A DNA stretch of 64,000 nucleotides. It comes from Pyrus communis (Eukaryota; Streptophyta; Magnoliopsida; Rosales; Rosaceae). Positions 35,501-46,637 of this stretch are shown here, piece after piece. The position numbers and the translations under genes were made by a program. Below the pieces are notes generated by a model. The model was not told the DNA's origin. It saw only the letters and a list, made by a program, of their open reading frames with translations, and ran no database searches. Each line of letters begins with the position of its first letter. Within the stretch, counting starts at the first letter, position 1. The stretch covers positions 17,946,572 through 18,010,571 of the forward strand of contig NC_084807.1 in the NCBI RefSeq assembly GCF_963583255.1. The letters are read 5' to 3'.

Positions 35501-36990
35501 TGCCCAAGGCGCTGCCACATCCAGATGTCTAACACTTTATTAGTAATCCCTTGAGAATCATCAACGGAGAGAGCTTGAGTCAGCAAGCTAGAACTACTGG
35601 TGGTCAACTCCAAGTAATAAAGTTTCCCTCTTCTAATACCATAACCAATCGTCTTCCGCGTCCGGATGTCCTTAAAAACACAAAAATAGGGCCAAAAAAT
35701 AACCAAACAATGTAAGGCAAGGGTTATTTGAGCAACGGACAACAAATTATAATTTAGAGAGGGAACCACAAGAACAGTGTCAAGTTTCATGGTATCGGAA
35801 AGGGAAACAGCGCCTTCCCCAATAACAGGGACGGCATTACCATTAGCAACATTGACCTCGGTTTGTGTGGATGTTTTTAGTGATGGAACCTGTCTAGAAT
35901 CACAAGTCATATGTTCAGTAGCTCCGGAATCAATTATCCATGTATTATTCATAACAGAAGTAGAAGTACTGAGTGCCTTACCATCACTTCCTACCGCAGC
36001 TATCATGGCAGATGTCTTGTCCGCTATCTGATCCGAATCATTCTTGGTTTCGGCAATAGAGGCTCGAGATTTGTTGCACCGAGGATCACGGGTCTTATCC
36101 CAATTCTCGGGATATCCAATCAGCTCAAAACAACGACTCTTGGAGTGTCCCGTCAGGCCACAGTGTGGGCACTTACCTTGTGGACGATCCCGGCTTGTCT
36201 GGCTCGGTCGAGTTGATCCAGGCCGGTTTTGTACCCCTTTTCGGTTCAACCCACTAGATGATCCACGGGCCCTTACTGCCATGGCAGCAGACTCCCCCTT
36301 GTCAACCTCTGTCTTCATTGCTTCTTTTCGATCGGCTTCTCGGCGAACATAGGCATAAGAAGCCTGCAGACCAAGTGGGGGATCCTTCCGCAGCACTTCT
36401 CCACGCACCTGATCAAACCCATCATCGAGACCACCAAGAAACACATAGACCCGTTGTCTCTCAGTGGATTTCTGAAACACTTTGATGTCATTCTCACACT
36501 CCATGGATACTTTATTAAAGTGATCCAATTCTTGGAAGATCTCAGTGAGCTCCCCAAAATAGGTAGCTAAGGGTCGGCCATTCTGACGCAGACGGGATGC
36601 CTTCTGATTCAACGAATAAATTCTAGCCTCGTCATTCTCATCAAAGTAGGCTGCCTTCAAGGAGTCCCAAATCTCCTTCGATGTAGACAACCGAATGTAC
36701 CGTTTCATAATCTCAGGCTTCATTGAAGACAAAAGTCAACTCTTAATTTTTTGATCTTCAGAAAACCAATCATCATATTTAGGATCGTCTTCGCTAGGTG
36801 CCTTGATAGACCCACGAAGATATCCCATCTTCTTCCTTCCAGCAATATGAATTTGAATGAGAGGAGCCCATAAATCATAGTTCTTTTCATCCAAAACCAT
36901 ACCAATATTAAAGCTTGAATTCTCTGACTGCACCATAATTGGAGCAGCCGCTGAAACAATCTATGAACCAGCCCCCTTTTCTTCAGCCAT
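32530..36990 (-). pseudogene. Copia gag-pol polyprotein, one frame with three stops
   Basis: About 1486 codons in a single frame. Order: gag (DEKNYDLWAPLIQIHIAGRK), zinc knuckle CPHCGLTGHSKSRC, protease WIIDSGATEHM, integrase H-H-C-C near 35500-35400, and core motifs FIDDCTRMTW and LRSDNGGEY. RT follows with FDVKNAFLHGDL and YVNDMVVTGDD, then RNase H with YTDADWAGSTDDRRSTSGY and the C-terminal VDRFFIKDKL. In-frame stops are at 36961-36963, 36736-36738 and 35332-35334; the last two are TGA where Trp is usual in the family. The RT motif normally reads Y-V-D-D, so Asn replaces one metal-binding Asp. In RNase H the usual A-E-A-E reads AEAK. The copy is therefore disabled. Confidence 0.9.
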
Positions 36991-37252
36991 CTCTCTGTTG
37001 CTTCGGTGTTGACTGACACAAACTAGGCAGAGAAGGAAAAAAAAAAAAAAACAGCAGCGGTGATGGGACCTAAAACACGTTGGACAAATCAACAGGGCAG
37101 CAACACCCTATCTGGTGCTCGCTGCAATCAGTCAGGGCACGGGCAGCAACAATCCTAAGGTTGCTCGCTGCAATGGATCAGGTACACGGCAGAAAAGAAA
37201 AAAAAAAATTATTAGGGTTCAGTGTTTTTCTAACCTGGCTTTGATACCATAT

Positions 37253-37590
37253 TGTCACATCCTGGCCCAGGGCGGATCACTTCCCGGGCCCACTCCACCA
37301 CCGTAGCACGATATTGTCCGCTTTGGGCTTAACATTTCCTCACGGTTTTGTTTTTGGGAACTCACGAGCAACTTCCCAGTGGGTCACCCATCATGGGATT
37401 GCTCTAGCCCCTTTCTCGCTTAACTTCGGAGTTCCTATGGAACCCGAAGCCAGTGAGCTCCCAAAAGGCCTCGTGCTAGGTAGGGATGCGAATATACATA
37501 TACGGATCACTCCCCTGGGCGATGTGGGATGTCACAATCCACCCCCCTTAGGGGCCCGACGTCCTCGTCGACACACCATGACAAAGGTTA
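37253..37590 (-). mobile_element. Cassandra TRIM segment: internal region plus one LTR
   Basis: On the minus strand, 37590-37537 is a short spacer ending in a polypurine tract (AAGGGGGGTGGAT). The Cassandra LTR then runs 37536-37253, starting TGTGACATCCCACATCGCCC and ending CCAGGATGTGACA (284 bp). The LTR carries a 5S-rRNA-like block. Only one LTR is present, although Cassandra is normally LTR-PBS-spacer-PPT-LTR. TGGTATCAGAGCC (37603-37591) lies on one side and TGGTATCAAAGCC (37249-37237) on the other. Confidence 0.88.
37358..37450 (-). promoter_or_regulatory. 5S-rRNA-like Pol III internal promoter block in the Cassandra LTR
   Basis: The minus strand reads GAACTCCGAAGTTAAGCG (box A of 5S), then GATGGGTGACC (box C), then CTGGGAAGT and CTCGTG, in the same order and about the same spacing as in plant 5S rRNA. 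The outer 5S stem is not conserved, so it is not a functional 5S gene. It is the known signature of Cassandra elements. Confidence 0.85.
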
Positions 37591-37780
37591 GGCTCTGATA
37601 CCAAGAAGAAAGAATGCTTTTCAATGAAATTATTTTATTTCATATCAAAACAAGGTATATATACAACCCTATACAGATATGGGAAAGAATAAGGGAAAGA
37701 ATAATTACATCATAAACTAGGAAACCAATTACAGTAGGAATCCCACAATTATAGGAATCCTAATACAAGTCAACAAAAGT

Positions 37781-39870
37781 TGTGTAAATCAATGCCCACA
37801 TGTTTAACCAAAGATGAGAAGTGAGGAAGACTTAAGAATAATGATATTGTTGTTGTTGTATGATGTTTTTCAAAATGTACTCTTTTCACTTTTATGATTC
37901 TTCATGGATATGACTCTATTAACTATTTGTGATTTTGTGATAATTGTTCCAATAGGATCCTCTCCGGATCCTTTTGGTGAGGATTATGGGGATCTGTGAA
38001 TCGCGTCCGTTAATCGTACATCGTGCGGTCAGTTTTTGTCAAATACTGTTTGTGTTTAATTTTAAATAAAAATATGTACAATAATTTCTGACCACATGAT
38101 GTACGATGAATAGACACGATTCACGAATCCTCAAGATCTTCACAAAGAAGATCCGGATTCATAATTGTTTAGGCCAAATCGCAGATTTTGTGACTTTGTG
38201 ATTTGTGATGATTGTTTAGGCCCTGCTATTTCTTCCATCCCATACTAAACCATTCTATTTTATATGGTCCCTGCAATACTTTCAATCTGAGCTTAATCAC
38301 TCAAGGAGGAACCCTAATTTGGGTTCATGCCAAATATTCTTTATCTAGGTTATAACTAATAAGTGTTTATTGACAATAAGACATGCATTGGCTCAGTCAA
38401 TTGAATTACACAGACGCAAGGTGACATTATAACTAATAGTGTTTGTTATTCTTCAAAAGTCTAGACTATTATTTCACTTCTAATATATTTCCCATCTTTT
38501 CGAGACCTTGAAGCATCATATCTCAAACTTGCTGGAGATAGTTGAGCTGTTGAAGTCCGAACTAGTATGATAGCCACTGTTTTGTGGTAATTTTGATGCA
38601 GGTCATGTAATTTGTGTTTTCGTAATATATATTCTTCTGATGTTATTTTAGGAGGAAACTGAAAAGGGAAAATACTTTAAAATTCTACGTAATTCATGAA
38701 AGAAGTCCAAATAAATCTATAAAAAAATCCATACAAATTCTCCAAAATTCATATGGAATTATAGAATCTATTAAAATCCTTTAAAATTAGTCACTTATAA
38801 AAAGATTTTTAAAATCCTATGAAATCCAAATTGATTACACTCCCTTAATTAATTAGGAAAATGTAGTAGGCAACCAAGGCTTTAAGATGCTAGTATTTCA
38901 TCTTGAAGAAAAATGTTGGGAAGATTAGAGTCTGCATGACACTTCATTTGAATTTTTAGACTCTAAAATACTTTTTTAAGTTTTACACATTGAATACTTA
39001 TTTGGTAAGATTATTTTAAAGAATTGAACTAAAAACTAACTTAAAAATTAACCACTCCCAATAAATACAAAAAAATAAAATTTTAAACTCAACACACTAC
39101 TTTCTCTTTTCTCCTCTCTCTATCTCCCTCTCGATCATTCCTTGCCTAACTCTCTATTTATATCCTATCTTTCTCTCTCCTCTCTATGCTTCTTCTCTCT
39201 CATCTCCCTTTCGTACATTTTGTATCTCTCTGTTAGTCCAATTAAATTTAGTAGTAATTTCATAATTGACAGCGAGTTGTTGTCAGGTGTTTTTTCTTTT
39301 CATTTTAATTATTAAAATTAAAAAACAATTTTGAATCTCATATCAAATAAGTTTATGGGTCTTAAAAAAAAAAATTTCTTAAGAAATGTTTTGAGAAATT
39401 ATGATTTTTTTTTATACGATACCAAACATGTTCTTATGTTTTTAGACCATTTATGTAAACTACATGATGTGGCGTTTAATGATTTTTGTTATTTTACTAA
39501 AAATGTTAGAATTAATGATTGAATTCTTTCTTTAATAATTTAAAAAAGATATCCAACCATCACTCAACTTCGTGAAGAACTCCATTCTATTTCTCCCTAG
39601 TTACGAACAAAAAAGGGGAGGTGTTGTACACCACTAGTTGTACACCTCATTTGATCTATGTTCCTTCAGCCCTTTTTCTATGTGTTGGTGTTCTATATGA
39701 CCAATTTTCCTTCTTTTTGACAACCAGTATAGAAAGTAGCTCGCCCTATGTAATTCTACTATCTGTCATAGGCGAGAACAAACTGTTATTGGCTGTTGCG
39801 CCTCTTTATTCCCAACAGGTAGTCTGCAAAATGTGGTTTAAGTAGATCGTCTTTCTAGCATTACCTATAA
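37781..39870. other. Intergenic region with a MITE; otherwise AT-rich
   Basis: Apart from the hairpin MITE at 37955-38160, I see only AT-rich sequence. An A/T-rich stretch at 38650-38850 has short repeated words around 'aaatcc', and a CT-rich tract (39100-39230) may be a simple repeat. Plus ORFs at 39331-39522 and 39621-39845 have no recognisable features. Confidence 0.45.
37955..38160. mobile_element. Hairpin MITE of about 206 bp
   Basis: The left half ('ggatcctctccggatcc', 'gaggatt', 'gatctgtgaatcgcgtc', 'gtacatcgtgcggtcag') pairs with the right half ('ctgaccacatgatgtac', 'gacacgattcacgaatcctc', 'agatccggattc'). A loop of about 50 bp separates them. No ORF. Confidence 0.75.
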
Positions 39871-41024
39871 GAGAAAATTGTAGTAATAGTCCTTCAACTT
39901 TAACTCAATTGGAGCAATGATCTTTTAATTGATCAAAGTGTGCATTTGTGGTCCTTTTTATCAACTTCATCACAACTTTCGTCATAATATCACATGTCAC
40001 TGAATCAAGGAGAAAATATGAAAAACCAAATATACCCCCACAACTGTGACGCGCATCCCTCAATACTCAACGTCATGCCTCCTTTACACCCTCTACACAT
40101 CCAAAACGACGCTGTCTCATCCTTCCCCGTCTCCATCGGCAACCTCTTCCCTCCTCATCGACTCCTTCCACTACCGCCAATTCTCTTCCAGCAACCTCAC
40201 GCGAGGCAAGGAGCCATGGTGGAAGGATTCCGTGGACAAACTAATAATTACCTCACAACCATGAAGCGCTTCCCTTTCCCTCCACACCACGCCTCTTTTA
40301 CACCCTTTACACTTCTGAGGATCGAAGATTGGTAAGACTTATGAATTAGAAACCATAAAGTGTTGATTACCAATCCCCACTGTTCCAAAATTTGACCACA
40401 TATTCTTTTTTTTTTTTCTCGGAAATTGTAGCAATGGTCCCTAAACCAATTCCGATGTGAGGGTGGGATCTTGTTACACACGAGGTTTGGAACATGGAGT
40501 CCTCCCACCATGGCTGTTGAATTAGTTTGTCCATGAAGTCCTTCCACCATAGCTCCTTGTCCTCCTTGGCGCGTGTGAGGTTGCTTGAAGTGACTTGGAG
40601 GAAGTGGAAAGAGTCAATGAGGAGGGAAGAGGCTGTCAATGGGGTGGGGAAGAATGAGGCAGCTCCTCTTTGGATGTGTAGAGCGTGTAAATGAGGTCTA
40701 AATCAATTTGATGGAAGTTTTGACGGAGTTGACAAAAAAGACCATAGTTGCATGTTTTGATAAGTTAAGGGACCAATAGTCACTGATTTTTAGTTGAAGG
40801 ACCATTACTACAATTTCATCTTTTTGTTTTTCATATTTGCCCCTTGATTTAGCCTCACATGCGTGGCACATGACTCATTTTGATGGAAGTTCCGACGGAG
40901 TTGACGAAAAGAACCAGAGCTGCACGTTTTGATGTATTAAGGGACCAATAGTTAGAGAATTTCATTTCAGGGACCATTGCTCAAATTGAGTTAAAGTTGA
41001 AGGACTGTTGCTACAATTTCCTCT
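39871..41024. mobile_element. Nested foldback/TIR element carrying gene-like sequence in both arms
   Basis: The outer ends are inverted copies: 'attgtagtaatagtccttca' with 'ctttaactcaattggagc' on the left, and their complement at 40970-41024. A second inner pair of the same terminus lies at 40423-40450 and 40790-40815. Between them a GC-richer coding-like sequence occurs twice in opposite orientation. The plus copy (about 40130-40260) reads SSLLIDSFHYRQF and SSNLTRGKEPWWKDSVDKL. The minus copy (about 40640-40500) reads SSLLIDSFHFLQV and SSNLTRAKE then ELWWKDFMDKL. I do not recognise the source gene. It looks like host sequence captured and inverted within a DNA transposon. Confidence 0.7.
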
Positions 41025-41639
41025 ACCCATAATTGAAGGATAATACTTGCATGCTTCATAGGATAATGCACATGTCACATCCTTCGCAAACAACGTATCT
41101 TCATTTTATAAATTCTATAATCGGAACTGTTAAATTTCTCTTATAATAAATTAGTCATAATTAGGTATTCATGCAGTCAAACATAAGACTTCTCATATAA
41201 ATATAGCAAACACCCAAATGTACTTCACAAAACAACAGTTTATATATCTCCCTCAAACATTATATATAGAACTTTTTGTTACAAGTTGAGAAATTGAAGA
41301 AATCCAAACCAATTCAACAATTATCCATTTTGTTTAAATGCATGAGATTTATAACTTTGGTAGCCATTGCAATTGGGTTTTATTAAGGAGGGAGAAATTG
41401 AACCTAAGATCTCAGATGAAGGGTAAGTTTTGTCTCTTTATTAAACGTTTGGCCTACTGTATATTCTTTTATTAAGCTTCGAAATATGGTTAAACCATAC
41501 TGATTTGGAACATCTAGCAGATTTTCCCCATGCCACAATAATAATGTATCACAGTTTGATTTTAGACGTGACACCCATCTGCGGAGAAACGCAAACAAAC
41601 ACTAGTATTAGAATCATGTTCCAAATATACTTATTAAGT

Positions 41640-42790
41640 TGAAATGCTGCCCAAACCGATCACTTGCATTTGCAACATTCGCAATCGACCATCTTCAATC
41701 AAAAGTTTGTCAATTCGGACTGTGAAAAGAAGAAGCCAGAAGGGCCATCACGGGGCAGCAATGGAGTTTATGTACCTTCTTTGACAGGCAAGACGCCAGC
41801 ATTGGAGTTTATGTAATATCTGTTTTGACAAAGCCAGGGCAGACAAATTGATGCAAAAACAAGGGTACTTCTTGGCTAGAATCCTTGTATATGCGTTCAC
41901 TGCTGCTTTTGAGAAGCCAACTCTCGCCATTTCTCATCAAGTCATTCACAACACTCGATGTTGACTCATCCATTGCATTTAAAGCTCTCTAGCGCTCTAT
42001 CTCTCTTACATGAATTTCTCTAGTTGTTGAGGAAGAAGAAAGAAGAAAGAGGTAAGTAAAGTAGAAGGAAGAGTACTCATCCTTTAGTACTCTTCTTAGA
42101 GAATAAAGTGAGGTAGTGTACTTTTCTTGGAGAGAAACCAAACACTCATCCACCGCTTCATAGTGCTGTGCAAAAGAAAACAACCGAAAGCAAAGTTCGA
42201 ATGCGAAGAACTTAACACAATAGCAGGATTTGTTGAAGCTTAAGAGCATCAACATCTATTCTGACTGCACCAAGCCCTGCATTGTTCACCTCTGTAGAGC
42301 CCAGCTGTCTCATTATCTATTTTGTTTAGACGGAAAAAAAATATCTAGAAAACTTGGCCAACAAAAATACTCTGCAGAACACCTTAACTAAAACTAATAT
42401 TTCTGTGTCAATATCGAAAAAAACTTGAAGACATTGTGGCAAAAATTGAACACGATCTGGCCAAAGATCAATCTTCCACAATTAAAAGTGGTTACAGATT
42501 TAAGGTAAGCATGATATATTCCAATCATTATGTTTTGCAGTCTCAATTCCAGCTTCATGTATGTGAATATTGAGCAGGGTAGTACTGAAACACGTACAAT
42601 ACTTAAAGCAATAAACCCGGTTTGACAATTTAAACTTAAAAGATAGAAACTTTCCCAGAAATGAGCTTTGATCATACCAAGATATCGATTTCCCCAAACA
42701 GGGATTTGATGAAATGTGCCAGAGAAGAAATAGTAGTAGGGTTAGCCACATATTGTTGATGAAAAACCACATGATCTATGCGGTGAGATC
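41640..42790 (-). pseudogene. Short-chain dehydrogenase relic 2
   Basis: Minus-strand pieces in gene order: 42790-42690 resembles the exon 2 end (shifted 'gtggtttttcatcaac'), 42290-42200 the exon 3 start with its acceptor (GTGAACAATGCAGGGC), and 41930-41748 the C-terminal exon (FSKAAVNAYTRILAKKYP, corresponding to the active-site helix). The catalytic Tyr is replaced by Phe and a frameshift follows. It shares intron words with relic 1 ('cccagctgtctcattatcta'). Confidence 0.75.
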
Positions 42791-42837
42791 AGTCGTTGAG
42801 GTTTTCACCCGCGTCAAACTATGACTTATCTTGTAAC

Positions 42838-43077
42838 TGTTGGAACCCTATTGGACTCTAAACTTATCACGTAAGGGTTTAAGTTTAGTAGAAACTGAAA
42901 TCAGTTAGAGTTAATTACGTGATAAGTTTAGTAGAAACTGAAATCACGTAATTGGTGAGTGGATATCCCACATTGGCATTTAGTGGACTCGCAGTTTTTG
43001 CCGAACTGTTTATGTGATAGGAAGAAACGGTTGTGGTTTCACGTCTACAAAATGGTTTAGTTCCTGCTCAAGAGGAA
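42838..43077. repeat. Possible LTR-like fragment
   Basis: Starts tgttggaaccc, contains 'ggatatcccacattggcat', a phrase common in plant LTRs, and has two copies of 'gtttagtagaaactgaaatca' 50-60 bp apart. No partner was found. Confidence 0.3.
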
Positions 43078-44606
43078 TGATGGACAAATTATTTTTCTGG
43101 CAAATGCACAAATCGATATGATAGTATAGCAAGCAAATACGAGTCTCATACCCACAGAGATTTGTAAAGTCACCTAATTAAGTCCAATTATGCAGTACCC
43201 ACAAGAATAGAAATGACAAAAACAACTAAACTACGAAGTTTAAATAATTAACCAAAAAGAAGTTGATCAAGTAATCTAAAACGCAGTAAATTAAAAAGAG
43301 AATGTGTGTAAATAATTTTTGAAAACAATGGTTGAAACACTAGGTATCCGACTTCACCATATCAATCCAACTCTATGTCATTAGATAACTCAGTAAGAAC
43401 AATTCAATTCAGGTTCTAGGGTTCATTCTTTCTTTATTATGATTGTCTGTTAGGCATCCGGGTGTAACCAAGTACTTTTAATCATCAACTTAACCATGGC
43501 GTCTAGTCTAAGCCAATAATAAAAAATCCATTAGGTACAAGAAGAACAAAGAAAACCAAAAAGTTTCTTAGCATGGCGTTTGCACCAACAACAATTCATT
43601 CATCCAAGAGAGCTATCTCAAGGCTAAGCATATGACGTCTACTATAACCTTGTCTCATACATCTAAAAATTCATATTAAAGGTAGCTAATCAATAACATG
43701 AACATAAAGAATGAGTTAAGCACAATGAATGAAACTAGAAACCTTTGAATTGATAAAAGAATAAAGTTAACTAAGACATAGAATCATCATGAAGGCTACA
43801 TCGGATTCCTAATAAAGAATTTAGTTACTCATAGCCATCAAATTAGAGAAAGTCATAGTTATGAAAATCATAAATACAAAGTTTGAAAAAAATATTGAAA
43901 AACCCTTAGAGAACCCTTGGCATCTGGCTTCCTCCTTAGGTCAATCGGCTCAAAACTATCTGATGACGTAAGTTTCTCTCTTTCACGCTGCTGCTCCTCT
44001 TCCTTTAAAAAAAAGGTCCAAGGAATATAGAGTTTCGGTAAACCTTTGCCGCAATTGTTGAATTCCAGCCCAAACAAGAGTCTCAATAGCATCAGACTTC
44101 GGTTTCCTAACTCGAACTGGACTTGAATTGTTCAGAATCGCGTAGAATTCTTGAACCGACCTTCTCGCACTAAAACAGGTATAATTTCTTCTAGAAGCAT
44201 CAGAATCATGATCTGTAAAATTCTATTGAAACTAGACATCAGAGCTTTCGGTACATATGTGGCACAACACTTAGTTCGTCCTGATGAATTTCTGAGCACC
44301 CAACGAAAATGATAGTTCTGCGCAACACCTTCAAGCTCCAATTACAATTTCCAAACAACAGCCATTAATTTGCATATTGAACAACTTTGCTTATGATGAT
44401 CGTTGGAATACTTCTTGACTTCATTTTTTCACACCTTTGATCCCTTTTAGCCTTAAAATCACCAAAAGACTCCAAAGTCTTCTCTATGATCCATTATCTA
44501 CAAAATATGCACTAGACACATCAAATAACCAATAACACAAGAAAACATATATGGCATAAAACTTAGGAAATAAGGGCAAGATAAATGTATATATATTGTG
44601 TTATCA
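43078..44606 (-). repeat. Probable 3' LTR of an Athila/Tat-type Gypsy element
   Basis: On the minus strand, a polypurine-like GGTTTGGGGTATT is followed by TGATAACACAATATA (LTR start at 44606). The segment runs about 1.5 kb to a terminal ...CCATCA at 43078, a typical length for this clade. The second LTR is not in the window, so both edges are estimates. Confidence 0.5.
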
Positions 44607-46637
44607 AATACCCCAAACCTATCTTTTTCTAGTCCTCGAGCAAAATTAAAACACGACCCCACTAAAAACTAAAAAGAAGTTAATCTAAGCCACTTTCGTA
44701 GGGAATCACGATGGCACTTAGCATTTGCCACAAGCCTTTAAACCCCTAGGTGTCCCTAGTTGGAACCCACAAATGTTTTACTACAAAGCAAAGTTGTTAA
44801 AGACAGCACTTCCATAAATTAATGAAAACCAACGTATCCCAATCACACTTCCAAAAATAAATTTATGCCTTTAAAAGACAGTACACCGCATGAAAAAGTA
44901 TGTAGCTGACATCTCAAGCAATCGAGCTTAAAAGAATCCACACTTGGTGTGTGTACAAATTTACCTTGACTCTAATTCTCGCTTGGATATCTCTCAATTT
45001 TCTTTTAGAACCTAAGCTTTCACTCTTAACAAGCATATGTGATGAAATTATGTAAAGGGAATCAAAATATAATCACATATGAGTAATATTAAAAAAACGG
45101 CAATTTCTGAAATAGATCTCATGAAAGGAATCAAATACTAAGAACATAAGTATTTATCTTCACCATTAAGCAAGGCTTCCCCATAAAATCTATTAGGTCT
45201 TTTCTATGGTTGTAATGTAAGGCTAGGGTAAGGGCTACGAAAGAAGGGATAGGAAACTAGAACTTGAGATATACCAAGATTCTTCCATATGTAGTTTGGC
45301 TAGCCCTCATTTGAAACTTGATGTATGATTCTTGGCATCCAGGACTCATGTAATGAAAAAGGAACAATTTCTAGTTTATCTACTTTTTTTTTTCTCTTTT
45401 TTTTTTCTTTTTTTTTGAAACTAGAAACTTCGAAATAATGATATGACACATGGTACCTCAGTACACGCCACTTCCTTAGTGTAGAGCTCAACCCTTATTT
45501 TCGTTTTCATCATCTTGGTATCTCCCAAGCCATAGGGTATGGCTACAATAGTGCAAAATAGGCAGAGTATAATGTGGCTGTTGAGATGAAAGAATTGGCT
45601 AAGTGTTTGGCTTCAAATGGGATATTGGCGCACAAAAAAGGGAGGGAATAAGGTCATTTAGTGGTGGAAACATGCATAGCCTAACTTCATCTCTATAGTT
45701 CCATCTAACCCAATGGAAAAAATACCCAATATAGAGAAAAGTTCTTTAGTATCCAACGCAAATTAGTATTTATGAGATCCTAAAAATCAAAGAAAGAATT
45801 TGAACAAGTGTTTAAAAGTAGAAACAATAAAACACTCTCAACAAAAGGATAGGCTCAAAATCTTACAAGGGTAGTTTCCATTATTTCTCCACATCATCCG
45901 AACATAGACACTTTATCTGCTAAAACTCTTGAGATATGGCAAAATGAATGAATAAAAGTGTGATGCACAAACCTCCTAGGCAACCCTTTAGTAAAGGTAG
46001 AATGATTTAGCACATCATATACATTGCCATTAACAAATTAAAGTGACACCCTTAACATCTCATGTTTCAGAACAATTCATGTTTTTGTGCTTTTTAAACC
46101 CCACCCATGATTAATTTAATTTTAGGACATCCTCAATGCAAAATCCTATGCAATTCCTTACCTACGACTATAAAAAGAAGACAACACAGAGAAATTATAC
46201 AAAGGAAAAGGATACACCTGTCGTGGCTCCAAATCGTGGAGGAATGGTATCTCTAAACACTTTTGTACGCTGGCATACACATGTGGCACAAAACCAGTAG
46301 GGCAACAGCAACATTTCTTTCTTTTTCTTCGATATTGTGAGCTTCTCATGGGTAATAAAATCATCTGCCACAATACTTCTGAAACACATATTCCTTTGTT
46401 CTCTAACTCAAAAATAAAAACAAAAATAGAAATAAAAAAAACAAAAGTTTTCCACCCCCAACCCTAAACTAAACATTGTCCTCAATGTTTATGACAAGAA
46501 AATTATACAATGAGTAGAGAAGGTCTTGACAGTATGGAAACACAAACAAAAACAAAAATAAAAGAACAAAGTTACCGAGGTGGGTTGCCTCCCATCTAGT
46601 GCTTTAGTTAATGTTTAGGCAAGACATAATGACTGAT
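44607..46637 (-). other. Long noncoding / degraded 3' region of the Athila/Tat element
   Basis: About 2 kb between the end of integrase and the polypurine tract. Elements of this clade often have an extra ORF or a long spacer here. I see no intact ORF and no recognisable envelope-like domain. Confidence 0.45.

Larger units (their letters stand above)
32359..37775 (-). mobile_element. Ty1/Copia LTR retrotransposon with an embedded Cassandra segment
   Basis: The LTRs are 32359-32522 and 37604-37775 (164 and 172 bp, nearly identical). The 5-bp target-site duplication aaagt is at 32354-32358 and 37776-37780. The polypurine tract (minus CTTGAGGGGGAG) adjoins the left LTR. The primer-binding site TGGTATCAGAGCC (minus, 37603-37591) adjoins the right LTR, so the element runs right to left. 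A single gag-pol frame (36990-32530) has only three stops, so the insertion is young. Between PBS and leader lies a Cassandra internal region plus LTR (37253-37590), then a second PBS. Confidence 0.93.

Noticed and set aside
37358..37450. A 5S rRNA gene on the minus strand
   Set aside because: Only the internal promoter core matches 5S; the outer helix is replaced by Cassandra LTR sequence, and the block sits within a defined 284 bp LTR.
37237..37603. tRNA genes suggested by the TGGTATCA-type words
   Set aside because: They are primer-binding sites complementary to a tRNA 3' end; no cloverleaf surrounds them.
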